From NCBI GenBank assembly GCA_024227995.1, contig CP100465.1, forward strand, positions 2,604,001-2,668,000: 64,000 nucleotides of DNA, written 5' to 3'. The stretch is from Halomicrococcus gelatinilyticus. GTDB lineage: Archaea > Halobacteriota > Halobacteria > Halobacteriales > Haladaptataceae. The notes under the pieces were generated by a model. That model saw nothing but the letters and a program-made list of their open reading frames with translations. It searched no databases and was not told the DNA's origin. Of this stretch, positions 42,366 to 51,346 are shown in pieces. The stretch's first letter is position 1. Each line of letters begins with the position of its first letter. Both the position numbers and the translations under genes were made by a program.

Positions 42366-43538
42366 TCAGTCCAGCACCAGTTCGATGGGGTAGTCCGTGA
42401 GGTTCTCGAAGCCGTCCTCGGTGACGACGACGATGTCCTCGATGCGGACGCCGCCGAACTCCGGGTCGTAGAGGCCCGGTTCGACGGTGACGACGTGGCC
42501 GGGTTCCAGTTCGCCGCCGTCGGGGCTCAGCCGCGGGAGTTCGTGCACGTCGAGGCCGACGCCGTGGCCCGTGCTGTGGATGAACCCCGTCTCGGCGCTC
42601 GGGTCGTCGCGCAGCGTCGCGTAGCCAGCCGCCTCGTACACGTCGCACACCGCGTCGTGGACGTCCTTCCCCGTCGCGCCGGGTTCCAGCGCGTCGAGCG
42701 CCGCGTCCAGCGCCTCGTGGGTGAGGTCGTACCGATCGCGGAGTTCGTCGGACGGCTCCCCGCGCAGGAAGGTGCGGGTCATGTCCGCGTGGTACTTGCT
42801 CGCCTTGTCCTGCGGGAAGATGTCGACGATGACGGGCTCGTCGACCGCGATGGGACCGCTGCCGCGGTCGTGGGGGTCGGCGGACGCCTCGCCGCAGGCG
42901 ACGATGGTCTCGTCGAGCGCCGCGCCGTGACGGAGCAGTTCCACCTCGATGGCCTCCTTGACGCGCTCGCTCGTCAGCATCTCGCCCTCGTGGTGGAGGA
43001 GGCCGTCCTCGACCGTCGCGTCGGCCAGCAGCGACTCGGCCGCCGCCATCGCCGCCTCGTTGGCGCGCTGGGCGGTCCGGACGTGGTCGACCTCCGCGTC
43101 GGTCTTGACCGACCGGATGTCCGTGACGACCGACTCCTCGTCGGCGGCCACCGTCACGCCCTGGTTGCGGACGCCGTCGGCGGTGCCGACCGGGAAGCGT
43201 TCGGGAACCAGCACCGAGCCGACGTCGTGGTCGTCGAGGAACGCCGCGACGACGCGGTGGCGGCCCTCCGCCCCGCCATGTTCGGCCACCTTCGCCCGGT
43301 AGTCGTAGTCCGACAGTCGCGCGACGTCGCCGTCGGCCTCCGTCTTCGCGCGGCCGTACTCCAGGCTGGAGACGAGCAGGTGGGCGTCACCGTCCTCGTA
43401 CAGCGTGACGAACGGGTCCGGCGCGTCGAAGCCGGAGAGATAGAGCTGGTCGGAGTCGGTCGAGTCCGCGTCGACGAGGTAGCCGTCGGCGTCGGCGGCG
43501 TCGAGCGCCGCGTCCAGCGCCGAGAGGTCCTTCTGCAT
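42366..43538 (-). CDS. M24-family aminopeptidase (Xaa-Pro peptidase-like)
   Basis: This 390-residue metallopeptidase of the pita-bread fold has the five metal ligands in order: VIVDIFPQ (Asp), KYHADMTRTF (Asp), HGVGLDVHE (His), TVEPGLYD (Glu) and RIEDIVVV (Glu). An N-terminal creatinase-like domain covers about residues 1-150. It probably cleaves N-terminal residues before proline in the cytoplasm. CGTTTTGG about 27 bases upstream of the ATG at 43538 supports this start (MQKDLSALDAAL) over longer in-frame ones. Confidence 0.88.
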   Translation of the reverse strand: MQKDLSALDAALDAADADGYLVDADSTDSDQLYLSGFDAPDPFVTLYEDGDAHLLVSSLEYGRAKTEADGDVARLSDYDYRAKVAEHGGAEGRHRVVAAFLDDHDVGSVLVPERFPVGTADGVRNQGVTVAADEESVVTDIRSVKTDAEVDHVRTAQRANEAAMAAAESLLADATVEDGLLHHEGEMLTSERVKEAIEVELLRHGAALDETIVACGEASADPHDRGSGPIAVDEPVIVDIFPQDKASKYHADMTRTFLRGEPSDELRDRYDLTHEALDAALDALEPGATGKDVHDAVCDVYEAAGYATLRDDPSAETGFIHSTGHGVGLDVHELPRLSPDGGELEPGHVVTVEPGLYDPEFGGVRIEDIVVVTEDGFENLTDYPIELVLD

Positions 43539-43630
43539 GTCTTCGCGGAGACGGCCGACGACCAAAACGGTACGGGTTCCGGGCGACGCCGTCCCCATCA
43601 CTTTTCGAGGAGGCCTCCCAACGCATCCCC

Positions 43631-46600
43631 ATGGCAATGCCCGACGCGGGCGACCCGGCGCGTGACCCCCGCGCCGACTACGACTACGCGACCGACGACG
43701 TGCGACGCTCCGGCCTCGTCGCCGACCTCGAAGAGCGCATCGACGGCGAGGCGCGGTTCGACGAGTACACCCGAAAGCTCTACGCCACCGACGCGAGCGC
43801 CTACGAGGTGCCGCCGGTCGGCGTCGTCTTTCCGGCCTCGACGGACGACGTGGCGGCCGTGATGGCCTACTGCGCGGAGCGCGAGATCCCCGTCCTCCCC
43901 CGGGGCGGCGGCACCAGCCTCGCCGGCCAGGCGGTCAACGAGGCGGTCGTCCTCGACTTCACCCGCCACATGGATGACCTGCTCGACGTCGACCCGGACG
44001 ACGCGCTCGCCCGTGCACAGCCGGGCGTCGTGCTCGGGGAACTGAACCAGGAGCTGACGGAGCACGACCTGAAGTTCGCGCCCGACCCGGCGTGGGGCGA
44101 CAAGAGCGCGCTCGGCGGCGCTATCGGCAACAACTCGACGGGCGCCCACTCCCTGAAGTACGGCAAGACCGACGCCTACGTCGAGGCGTGCGAGGTCGTC
44201 CTCGCGGACGGCACGGTCACCACCTTCGGCGAGGTGGCGCTGGACGAACTCCGCGAGCGCGCCGACCCCGACGGCGACCTCGAAGCGCGCATCTACGCCG
44301 CAGTGCAGCGCATCGTCGACGAGGAGGCCGACGCCGTTCGCGAGGCGTACCCCACGCTGAAGCGCAACGTCTCGGGGTACAACCTCTCGCGGCTCGTCGA
44401 GGAGGCCGCGGACGGCGCGGTCAACCTCGCGCGCCTGCTCGCCGGCAGCGAGGGGACGCTCGCCGTCGTCACCGAGGCGACCGTCTCGCTCGAACCCGTC
44501 CCGGAGACGAAGTCGATGGCGCTGCTCGCCTACGGCGACCTGCTCGACGCGATGGCGGACGTCGACCCCATCCTCGACCACGACCCGGCCGCCGTCGAGG
44601 TGCTCGACGACGTGCTGCTGGACCTCGCCCGGGAGACCGAGGAGTTCGCCGACGTCGTCGGGATGCTCCCGCCGGGTACCGACGCGGTGCTGCTCGTCGA
44701 GTTCTACGCCGAGGACGACGCCGACGGCCGCGAGAAGGTCGCCGCGCTCCGCGACGACCGCGAGGGCGACGACGAACCCGCGTTCGCGGCGATGGAGGCC
44801 CACGACGATGCCGAGCGCGCCCGCTTCTGGAAGCTCCGCAAGTCCGGGCTCCCCATCCTGCTCTCGCGGACCAGCGACGCAAAGCACATCAGCTTCATCG
44901 AGGACGCCGCCGTCCCGCCGGAGAATCTGCCGGAGTACGTCGCCGACTTCGAGGACGTCCTCGCGGAGAACGACACGTTCGCCAGCTTCTACGCCCACGC
45001 CGGCCCCGGCTGTCTTCACGTCCGGCCGCTCGTGAACACCAAGAGCCCCGCCGGGGTGAACCAGATGGAGGCCATCGCGGACGGCGTGACCGACCTCGTC
45101 GTCGAGTACGGCGGCAGCGTCTCCGGCGAGCACGGCGACGGCCGCGCCCGCACCCAGTGGAACCGCAAGCTGTACGGCGACCACGTCTGGGGGCTCTTTC
45201 GCGACCTGAAGGCCGCCTTCGACCCCGACTGGCTGTTGAACCCCGGCCAGGTCTGCGGATACGGCGAGTCCGAGGCCCTGCCGCGCGACGCGCCGGAGCG
45301 CGCGACCGCCGTGGACATGACCGAGCACCTGCGGTTCGGCCCCGACTACGAGTTCGACGCCGGCTTCGAGCCGGCGCTGGCCTGGGAGAACGAGAACGGC
45401 TTCCAGGGGATGGTCGAGCTCTGTCACGGCTGCGGCGGCTGTCGCGGGGGCCAGGAGACGACCGGTGGCGTGATGTGCCCGACCTACCGCGCCGCCGACG
45501 AGGAGATAACCTCCACCCGCGGCCGGGCGAACATGCTCCGGCAGGCGATGAGCGGCGACTGGGGGACGGTCGCCGCCGCGAGCGACGACCAGTTCGACGT
45601 CGAGTTCATGAACGAGGTGATGGACCTCTGCATCGGCTGCAAGGGCTGCGCCCGCGACTGCCCCTCGGAGGTGGACATGGCGAAGCTCAAGGCCGAGATC
45701 GAGCACGAGCATCACCAGCGCAACGGCGCGAGCGTCCGCGACCAGCTGTTCGCCAGCGTCGGGACGCTGTCGTCGGTCGGCAGTTCGCTCGCGCCCCTCT
45801 CCAACTGGGCCGCGAAGGTCCCCGGCGCGCGCACCGTGATGGAGTGGACGCTCGGCATCGCTCGCGAGCGTTCGCTGCCGACGTTCCACGGCGAGAGCCT
45901 GGAGGACTGGTTCGTCGCGCGCGGTGGGCCGGCGGTCCCCGAAGCGGAGGCCGACCGGCGCGTCATGCTGTTCCCGGACACCTACACGAACTACAACCAC
46001 CCCGCGGCAGGCCGGGCCGCCGTCGAGGTGCTGGAGGCGGCCGGCGTCCACGTCCGCATCCCCGCGGACGTCACCGCGAGCGGGCGGCCGGCGTACTCGA
46101 AGGGGTTCCTCGACGTCGCGCGGCGGCGCGCCCGGACGAACGTCGACGCGCTCGCGCCACACGTCCGCGACGGCTGGGACGTGGTCGTCGTCGAGCCCTC
46201 CGACGCCGTCATGTTCCAGTCGGACTACCTCGACCTCCTGTCGGGCGGGCGCGAGGTCCAGCGCGAGACTGACCCCGGGAGCGCCCCGGGGGCGGTCGAC
46301 CGTTGGGGGGACGTCGACCGCGTCGCGGCCAACACCTACGGCGTCTGCGAGTACCTCGACGCGTTCGACCTTTCGGCGGACCTCCCGACGGACGGGGACG
46401 GGACGCTCACCTACCACGGCCACTGCCACCAGAAGGCGACGAAGAAGGACGGTCACGCCGTCGCCGTCCTCCGCGAGGCGGGGTACGCGGTGGACGAACT
46501 CGACTCCGGTTGCTGCGGCATGGCCGGCAGCTTCGGCTACGAGGCCGAGCACTACTCGATGAGCCGCGCCATCGGCGACATCCTGTTCGACCAGGTCGAC

Positions 46601-46717
46601 GACAGCGACGGCGACGAGGTCGTCGCGCCCGGCGCGTCCTGCCGCACCCAGATCGAGGACGGCCGCGGCGACGAGCCGCCCCACCCCATCGAGAAGGTCG
46701 CGGCGGCGTTGTGCTGA
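43631..46717 (+). CDS. FAD-linked oxidase / iron-sulfur / CCG fusion (D-lactate dehydrogenase type)
   Basis: This 1,028-residue fusion protein has a FAD-binding PCMH domain (about residues 55-280; PRGGGTSLAGQAVNEAV and GNNSTGAHSLKYG), a FAD-oxidase C domain (to about 560; GSVSGEHGDGRARTQWN), two 4Fe-4S motifs (CHGCGGCRGG near 598, CIGCKGCARDCP near 660) and paired CCG domains (GHCHQKATKK, then DSGCCGMAGSFGYEAEHY). It fits the single-chain D-lactate or 2-hydroxyacid dehydrogenases that pass electrons to the respiratory chain at the inner face of the membrane. The exact hydroxyacid is inferred. Confidence 0.85.
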   Translation: MAMPDAGDPARDPRADYDYATDDVRRSGLVADLEERIDGEARFDEYTRKLYATDASAYEVPPVGVVFPASTDDVAAVMAYCAEREIPVLPRGGGTSLAGQAVNEAVVLDFTRHMDDLLDVDPDDALARAQPGVVLGELNQELTEHDLKFAPDPAWGDKSALGGAIGNNSTGAHSLKYGKTDAYVEACEVVLADGTVTTFGEVALDELRERADPDGDLEARIYAAVQRIVDEEADAVREAYPTLKRNVSGYNLSRLVEEAADGAVNLARLLAGSEGTLAVVTEATVSLEPVPETKSMALLAYGDLLDAMADVDPILDHDPAAVEVLDDVLLDLARETEEFADVVGMLPPGTDAVLLVEFYAEDDADGREKVAALRDDREGDDEPAFAAMEAHDDAERARFWKLRKSGLPILLSRTSDAKHISFIEDAAVPPENLPEYVADFEDVLAENDTFASFYAHAGPGCLHVRPLVNTKSPAGVNQMEAIADGVTDLVVEYGGSVSGEHGDGRARTQWNRKLYGDHVWGLFRDLKAAFDPDWLLNPGQVCGYGESEALPRDAPERATAVDMTEHLRFGPDYEFDAGFEPALAWENENGFQGMVELCHGCGGCRGGQETTGGVMCPTYRAADEEITSTRGRANMLRQAMSGDWGTVAAASDDQFDVEFMNEVMDLCIGCKGCARDCPSEVDMAKLKAEIEHEHHQRNGASVRDQLFASVGTLSSVGSSLAPLSNWAAKVPGARTVMEWTLGIARERSLPTFHGESLEDWFVARGGPAVPEAEADRRVMLFPDTYTNYNHPAAGRAAVEVLEAAGVHVRIPADVTASGRPAYSKGFLDVARRRARTNVDALAPHVRDGWDVVVVEPSDAVMFQSDYLDLLSGGREVQRETDPGSAPGAVDRWGDVDRVAANTYGVCEYLDAFDLSADLPTDGDGTLTYHGHCHQKATKKDGHAVAVLREAGYAVDELDSGCCGMAGSFGYEAEHYSMSRAIGDILFDQVDDSDGDEVVAPGASCRTQIEDGRGDEPPHPIEKVAAALC

Positions 46718-46740
46718 CGGCTCACGGGCGGGTGCCTGCG

Positions 46741-47481
46741 TCACTCGTACAGCGTCGACGTGACGCGCGCGCCGCTGATGACCTCCGGGATGACGACCTC
46801 GTCTGCGCCCGCCCGGCGTGCGAGGTCCTCGTACAGTTCGTCGCCGACGCGGACGACGACGTGGACGTCGGGCGCGAGCTGGCTGGCGACGACGGCGATC
46901 TGGATGTTGACGTTCGAGTCGTCGATGGCGGCGACGACCGCCCGCGCACGCTCGACGCCGGCGTCCTGGAGCGTCGACTCCAGTCGCGCGTCGGCCTGGA
47001 GCCCGATGACGTCGTCGCCCTCGATGCGCTCGCGCGTCTCGGCGTCGCGTTCGATTGCGACCACCGGGACGTCGTTCGCCGCGAGTTCGCCCGCGACGGT
47101 GCGACCGAAGATGCCGTACCCGCAGACGACCACGTGGTCGTCGATCCGTTCGAGTTTCCGTTCGTTCTGCACACGTCTCACCCCACGTCGGATCTGGCCG
47201 CCGAACGCCGCCGCGACGACCGTCTCGCCGGTCCACAGCCCCGTGAGCACCAGCCCGGTGTAGACGAACACGGCGTACGCCTTGACGACCTCCCCTTCGC
47301 CGTGGATGCTGATCGACGCGGGGTCGAACAGCCAGAACGTCGCCTCGACGATGCTGACGTGGGCTAGCGTGACGAAACCCCCGACGCCAGCGACGACGAC
47401 TGCACCGAACGCGGCGACCGGGACCGCGAGACGGGTGAGGAACGCCCGGGTCGGGAGCACTTCCTCGACTGCGGCGGCCAC
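46741..47481 (-). CDS. Ion-channel-like TrkA-N protein
   Basis: This roughly 246-residue protein has two or three hydrophobic helices in the first 95 residues and a C-terminal NAD-binding RCK domain (VVVCGYGIFGRTVAGELA, then VVAIERDAE and AAIDDSNVNIQIAVVA). This is the plan of a two-helix K+ channel, but the TVGYGD filter is absent; STEATFWLFDPASISIHGEG occupies that place, so conduction is uncertain. Longer frames would start inside the divergent ferredoxin gene. TTATCTTTTG (47550-47541) places transcription start near 47520, which makes the GTG at 47481 the best start. C-terminal to the RCK fold there is no TrkA-C domain. Confidence 0.6.
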   Translation of the reverse strand: MAAAVEEVLPTRAFLTRLAVPVAAFGAVVVAGVGGFVTLAHVSIVEATFWLFDPASISIHGEGEVVKAYAVFVYTGLVLTGLWTGETVVAAAFGGQIRRGVRRVQNERKLERIDDHVVVCGYGIFGRTVAGELAANDVPVVAIERDAETRERIEGDDVIGLQADARLESTLQDAGVERARAVVAAIDDSNVNIQIAVVASQLAPDVHVVVRVGDELYEDLARRAGADEVVIPEVISGARVTSTLYE

Positions 47482-47575
47482 GAGGGTACCAATCGACGGC
47501 AGCCGACGAAAGCCTTCTGGCGTGCGAACGGATGTCGTGGCAAAAGATAACAGGCCAGCGGCCGTACTGGAGTCC

Positions 47576-47896
47576 ATGCCGACCATCAGCTTCCGAGGAC
47601 GCGACGTCGACTGCGAGGAGGGCGCGAACCTGCGGGACGCGCTGCTCGACGCCGGTGAATCGCCGCACAACGGCTCCGCGAACTACCTGAACTGCCGCGG
47701 ACACGCGACCTGTGGCACCTGCGCCGTGGCGGTCGACGGCCCGGTGAGCGACCCGACCAGCGACGAGAAGCGGCGGCTCTCGATGGTGCCACACGACCCC
47801 GAGGCCGGGCTGCGTCTCGCCTGCCAGACGCGGGTGCTCGGCGACGTCGACGTCGTGAAGTACGGCGGCTTCTGGGGGCAGAAGGTCGAGAAGTAG
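47576..47896 (+). CDS. 2Fe-2S ferredoxin
   Basis: This 106-residue plant-type ferredoxin binds its cluster with LNCRGHATCGTCAVAV (three cysteines near residues 40-49) and the distal Cys in RLACQTRVLG. It carries single electrons in the cytoplasm. It lacks the halophilic insertion of the major haloarchaeal ferredoxin, so it is a minor or dedicated form. AAAAGATAA at 47542-47550 lies about 30 bases upstream. It is divergent from the TrkA-N gene; its electron partner is not evident, though the Fe-S hydroxyacid dehydrogenase is nearby. Confidence 0.9.
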   Translation: MPTISFRGRDVDCEEGANLRDALLDAGESPHNGSANYLNCRGHATCGTCAVAVDGPVSDPTSDEKRRLSMVPHDPEAGLRLACQTRVLGDVDVVKYGGFWGQKVEK

Positions 47897-47898
47897 CG

Positions 47899-48132
47899 CT
47901 AGTGCTGCTCGGCCCACTCGATGGCGTGCTCGACGGCGTCGGCCTTCGACTCGGTCTCGACGACGGTCGTCCACGCGTCGTCGTCGACGTCGTACTGGTA
48001 GACCGCGTAGCCGTCGTCGCGGTAGGTGAGGTTCTCGACGTACAGTTCCTCGCTGCCGTCGTCGGTCAGCCAGACGCGGAACTGCTTGCCGCCCTCCAGG
48101 TCCTCGCGTCGTCGCCAGCCGTCGATGCTCAC
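47899..48132 (-). CDS. Small acidic protein paired with a zinc-ribbon gene (77 aa)
   Basis: This 77-residue soluble protein begins at GTG 48132 (VSIDGWRRREDLEGGKQF) and alternates strands (RVWLTDDGSEELYVENL) before a C-terminal helix (KADAVEHAIEWAEQH). I do not recognise a family. The GTG overlaps the stop of the upstream zinc-ribbon gene (GTGA), so they are translationally coupled and probably functionally linked. Confidence 0.6.
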   Translation of the reverse strand: MSIDGWRRREDLEGGKQFRVWLTDDGSEELYVENLTYRDDGYAVYQYDVDDDAWTTVVETESKADAVEHAIEWAEQH

Positions 48133-48275
48133 TCCCCCGACCCCCAGTCGGAGACGCCGAGCACCGAGTCGCAGTCCGGGCAGGTCCACACCTTCGGCGT
48201 GCTCGCTCGCTCCCCGTGTTCGAGCCGCTGCGCCCAGTCGGTGATGTCGGCCTCGCAGTGCGGGCAGGTCGCCAT
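48129..48275 (-). CDS. Two-knuckle zinc-ribbon microprotein (48 aa)
   Basis: This 48-residue protein carries two CxxC knuckles, MATCPHCEADITDW at the N terminus and WTCPDCDSVLGV in the second half, enough to hold one zinc ion. Haloarchaea encode many such zinc-finger microproteins; their roles are mostly unknown. It is read just before the 77-residue partner (GTGA overlap). The ATG at 48275 begins immediately at the first knuckle. Confidence 0.7.
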   Translation of the reverse strand: MATCPHCEADITDWAQRLEHGERASTPKVWTCPDCDSVLGVSDWGSGE

Positions 48276-48320
48276 GGGTCGCGTGACGGCGGACGCCGTC
48301 TTGTAGCTTCGGGCCGCCGT

Positions 48321-49808
48321 TCAGGGCAGGTGGAACTCGGGGCCGTCGTCGGTGTCCTGCACCTCGACGCCGACGGCGGCGAGCTCGTCGCGGAGTTCGT
48401 CGGCGCGCTCGTAGTTGCCCGCCTCGCGCTCGCGCTCGCGGACGTCGAGGACGAGTTCGACGAGGTCCTCCGCGATGCGGACGTCGCCGCCCGTCTCGCC
48501 GCCGAACGCGAAGCCGAGGACGTCGCCGCCGAACTCGTCGAACGTCTCCACGGCGCGGCGCAGGCCCACGTAGTCGTAGGGGTCGCCGCCGTCGAGGTGG
48601 CGGTTCACCGCGGTCACGAGATCGAGGAGGGCGGCGAGCGCCCGTCGCGTGTTGAAGTTGTCGTTCATCGCGGCCGGGAACGCCTCGCGGACCTCGTCGA
48701 CCGCCGTCCGGAGGTCGTCGTCCGCGACCTTCGAGCCCGCGTCGGGACTGTCGAGGGCGTCGACGGCGCGGTCGTAGGCACCCGAGAGGCGCTCCCAGCG
48801 GTCCTCGGCCTCCGAGACGGTTCCGTCGCTGTAGGTCTGCGGGCTGTCGTAGGCGGTCGACAGCAGGAACATCCGGACCACGTTCGTGCCGAGTTCGGCG
48901 ACGGCGTCCCGGACCGTGAAGAAGTTCTGCAGGCTGGAGGACATCTTCTCGCCCTCCGTCTCGAGCAGGCGGACGTGCAGCCAGTAGCGGGCGAACTGCT
49001 GGCCGGTCGCCGCCTCGCTCTGGGCGACCTCGTTCTCGTGGTGCGGGAAGACGAGGTCCTGCCCGCCGACGTGGACGTCGATGGTCTCGTCGAGGTGGGT
49101 CATGCTCATCGCCGAGCACTCGATGTGCCAGCCCGGCCGCCCCTCGCCCCACGGGGAGTCCCAGGTCCCACCCGTCGGATGGTCGACGGCGTACTCGACG
49201 TCCGGGTCGCGGTGTTCCTCGACGGCGTCCTCGCCCACGCCGTCGGCCTTCCAGAGCGCGAAGTCGGCGGGGTGGCGCTTCTCGGACCGCTCGTCGTCGG
49301 CGCCCTGGGCCTCCATCTCCTCGACCCGCTGGTTCGACAGCTTGCCGTAGTCGTCGAACGTCGTCACGTCGAAGTAGACGGAGCCGTCGGCCTCGTAGGC
49401 GTAGCCCTTCTCGATCAGCGTCTCGACCAGGTCGACGATCTCCGGTACGTGCTCGCTGACCCGGGGGTACACCTCCGCCCGCCGGAGGTTCAGCGAGCGC
49501 ATGTCGCGGATGGTCTCGCCGACGAACCGCCGCGCCACCTCGCTCTCGCTGTCGCCGAGGTCGTCCTCGCCGACGCGAGCGGTTATCTTCTCGTTCACGT
49601 CGGTGAAGTTCTCGACGTGGTGGACGTCGTAGCCGAGGTGCTCCAGCCAGCGGTGCATCACGTCGACGTGCACCCAGCCGCGCGCGTGCCCGAGGTGGGC
49701 GAAGTCGGAGACCGTCAACCCGCAGTAGTAGAGCAGGACCGAGTCGGGGTCCTGGGGTTCGAACGGTTCCCGCTCGCCCGTGAGCGTGTTCGTCACCGAG
49801 AGGGTCAT
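48321..49808 (-). CDS. cysS: Cysteinyl-tRNA synthetase
   Basis: This 495-residue class I synthetase charges tRNA-Cys. The zinc ligands are Cys in LYYCGLTV, Cys in HIECSAMS and His/Glu in FPHHENEVAQSE. The HIGH-like motif is DFAHLGHARGWV and the KMSKS-like motif is EKMSSSLQNFF. The anticodon-binding and Cys-specific helices fill the C terminus. TTTAAAA on the minus strand (about 49834) is 26 bases upstream of the ATG at 49808, giving a leaderless mRNA and ruling out a 16-codon extension. Length is typical. Confidence 0.94.
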   Translation of the reverse strand: MTLSVTNTLTGEREPFEPQDPDSVLLYYCGLTVSDFAHLGHARGWVHVDVMHRWLEHLGYDVHHVENFTDVNEKITARVGEDDLGDSESEVARRFVGETIRDMRSLNLRRAEVYPRVSEHVPEIVDLVETLIEKGYAYEADGSVYFDVTTFDDYGKLSNQRVEEMEAQGADDERSEKRHPADFALWKADGVGEDAVEEHRDPDVEYAVDHPTGGTWDSPWGEGRPGWHIECSAMSMTHLDETIDVHVGGQDLVFPHHENEVAQSEAATGQQFARYWLHVRLLETEGEKMSSSLQNFFTVRDAVAELGTNVVRMFLLSTAYDSPQTYSDGTVSEAEDRWERLSGAYDRAVDALDSPDAGSKVADDDLRTAVDEVREAFPAAMNDNFNTRRALAALLDLVTAVNRHLDGGDPYDYVGLRRAVETFDEFGGDVLGFAFGGETGGDVRIAEDLVELVLDVREREREAGNYERADELRDELAAVGVEVQDTDDGPEFHLP

Positions 49809-49860
49809 AGGGATGGATAGCGCCACGGAGCGTTTTAAACCGTCGGAACGTGGCACTCCT

Positions 49861-49886
49861 CGCCCCGTCCCCTCCGAAACGGGGCG
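49861..49886 (-). terminator. Hairpin after the minus-strand gene at 49908-50402
   Basis: CGCCCCGT (49861-49868) and ACGGGGCG (49879-49886) form a perfect 8-bp stem with a ten-base loop, 22 bases beyond the stop of the gene at 49908-50402 and upstream of the cysS promoter. It has no T-run, so it is a weak terminator candidate or an RNA 3' end stabiliser. Confidence 0.3.
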
Positions 49887-49907
49887 GCAGCTACGTGGGA
49901 CCTGCGC

Positions 49908-50402
49908 TTACGCGGGCACGTCGTCGAGCGCGTCCTCGACCACGCGGAGCGTGTCCGCGCCGTCGCGGCGCTCGACCACGACCGCCAGCGACTCACCGCC
50001 GACGGCCGCCGCGACCACCGACACGTCCGCCGCGTCGAGTCGCGAGAGGACGTGTGTCAGCGCCGGCGCGTCCACGTCGCCGGTGGCGACGACGCCGGTG
50101 AGCGACCCGGTTCCGGGCGCGAACGCCGCGTCGCCGACCGCGAGCAGGGACTCCGCGTCGCCCGCCGACGCCTCGCCGAGTCCGCTCTCCATGGCGACGC
50201 GGACGTCGCGACGCTCGCGCTCCGCGTCGGGAAACTCCTCCGCGTACCGCCGGAGCGCCGTCGCGATGGCGTCCGTGTCGTCGCCCAGTTCGTCGTCGAG
50301 GTGCCTGGCGGCGGCGGTGTAGTTCACCACGCCCGCACGCAAGGCCGCGAGGAGGAACGGGCGGCGGCGCACCGCCTCGCGGGTCGCTGCTGCGAGTGAC
50401 AT
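49908..50402 (-). CDS. Haloarchaeal putative regulator (164 aa)
   Basis: This 164-residue cytoplasmic protein has an N-terminal helical part resembling a degenerate winged helix (REAVRRRPFLLAALRAGVVN, then TAAARHLDDELGDDTDA). A C-terminal ACT-like alpha/beta part follows (GSLTGVVATGDVDAPAL and ADVSVVAAAVGGESLAVVVE). The layout suggests a small ligand-responsive regulator. I believe it belongs to a haloarchaea-only DUF family (DUF7523-like). No target can be inferred. Confidence 0.6.
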   Translation of the reverse strand: MSLAAATREAVRRRPFLLAALRAGVVNYTAAARHLDDELGDDTDAIATALRRYAEEFPDAERERRDVRVAMESGLGEASAGDAESLLAVGDAAFAPGTGSLTGVVATGDVDAPALTHVLSRLDAADVSVVAAAVGGESLAVVVERRDGADTLRVVEDALDDVPA

Positions 50403-50441
50403 CGGCCGGGAGAACGGGGAGTCGGGGCAAAAACGATGCGG

Positions 50442-50996
50442 TTACGAGACGAGCAGGTACGCGGCCGTTCCGACGCCGGCGAGCACGACGAGTGCGCCGA
50501 AGACGGCGGCGAGACCGTCGACGAGCAGCGACGCGCTGCCGGCGAGCGCCAGCGCGACGACTCCGAGCGCGACGACCGCGAGGTCGACCGCCCGGCCCGT
50601 CGACTCCTCGTTCGTCGCGGTCGCCTGCCGTGAGGGGCTGCCGAGGCCCTCGTCGACCGGGATGGACTCACGGCGGTCGTCGGGTTCGGCGATGGAGACG
50701 TCGACGTAGGCGGTCTCGGCTCCGTACCCGGTGACGACCTTGAGACGGCCGCTGGCGGGCAGGTCGCCGTCGACCTCGACCGCGACGGCGCGCGTCGCGC
50801 CGGCCTCCACGTAGTGGTTGGTGGCCTGGAGGGTGGCGACCGTCGAGAGGTCGTCGTCCAGGTGCAGGTGGACGTGGACCGGCGCGCCGTCGTTCTCCAG
50901 CGTGACGCTGAACGAGCCGTCGGCCTCGAACGACCCCGTGACGGCGACGTCGTGGAGACCGTCGCGGTTCAGCGTGATCGGCAGGATCCCCGACAC
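50442..50996 (-). CDS. Haloarchaeal membrane-anchored beta-domain protein
   Basis: This 184-residue protein has an N-terminal beta-sandwich of about 105 residues (TLNRDGLHDVAVTGSFEADG, VHVHLHLDDDLSTVA, YVEAGATRAVAVEVDG). A linker and two C-terminal hydrophobic helices (about residues 137-157 and 160-182) follow. There is no signal peptide, so topology is uncertain. It resembles haloarchaeal DUF7524-type proteins of unknown function. Confidence 0.6.
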   Translation of the reverse strand: MSGILPITLNRDGLHDVAVTGSFEADGSFSVTLENDGAPVHVHLHLDDDLSTVATLQATNHYVEAGATRAVAVEVDGDLPASGRLKVVTGYGAETAYVDVSIAEPDDRRESIPVDEGLGSPSRQATATNEESTGRAVDLAVVALGVVALALAGSASLLVDGLAAVFGALVVLAGVGTAAYLLVS

Positions 50997-51029
50997 GGTC
51001 TCTACCTTTCGCTATTACTACAAAAAGGT

Positions 51030-51215
51030 TCAGGCCTCGCGCATGTCAGGCGGCAGGAGGTTCGGGATGCCGTCCTCGATGGGGTAGCGCTCGCCGCACT
51101 CCGTGCAGGTGAGCGTCCCCTCGAGAACCTCCTCCTCGTCCTCCTCGTCGACGTCGAGTTCCAGTTCCTGCTTGTCCAGCGGGCAGCAGATGATGTCCAT
51201 CAGGGACTCCTTCAT
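51030..51215 (-). CDS. Trm112-like zinc-binding protein
   Basis: This 61-residue zinc-ribbon protein has the Trm112 pattern: MDIICCPLDKQELEL at the N terminus, an acidic insertion, LTCTECGERYPIEDGIPNLL and the end PPDMREA. Trm112 proteins bind and activate SAM methyltransferases that modify tRNA, rRNA and release factors. The ATG at 51215 was chosen because the family begins one or two residues before the first Cys motif. Confidence 0.82.
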   Translation of the reverse strand: MKESLMDIICCPLDKQELELDVDEEDEEEVLEGTLTCTECGERYPIEDGIPNLLPPDMREA

Positions 51216-51346
51216 GGCCGGTGGAACGGAAGGGGAGGCCAAAAGCGTGACGGGTTCGATGACACGTCGTTCGCACCCGTGGCGCGCCCAGCGTGGCGAA
51301 ACGGCGGTTCGAAAAACCTAATCCCCGTGCTGTCAAACGGGCGAGT

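Noticed and set aside
47482-47670. Longer N terminus for the TrkA-N gene starting inside the ferredoxin gene
   Set aside because: It would overlap the divergent ferredoxin coding sequence, and the divergent promoter at 47541-47550 lies inside it.
43598-47974. A very long minus-strand open frame (over 1,450 codons) antisense to the D-lactate dehydrogenase-type gene
   Set aside because: It is Arg/Val/Asp-rich without any recognisable domain and mirrors G+C-rich codon bias of the real plus-strand gene, whose domains and iron-sulfur motifs are clear.
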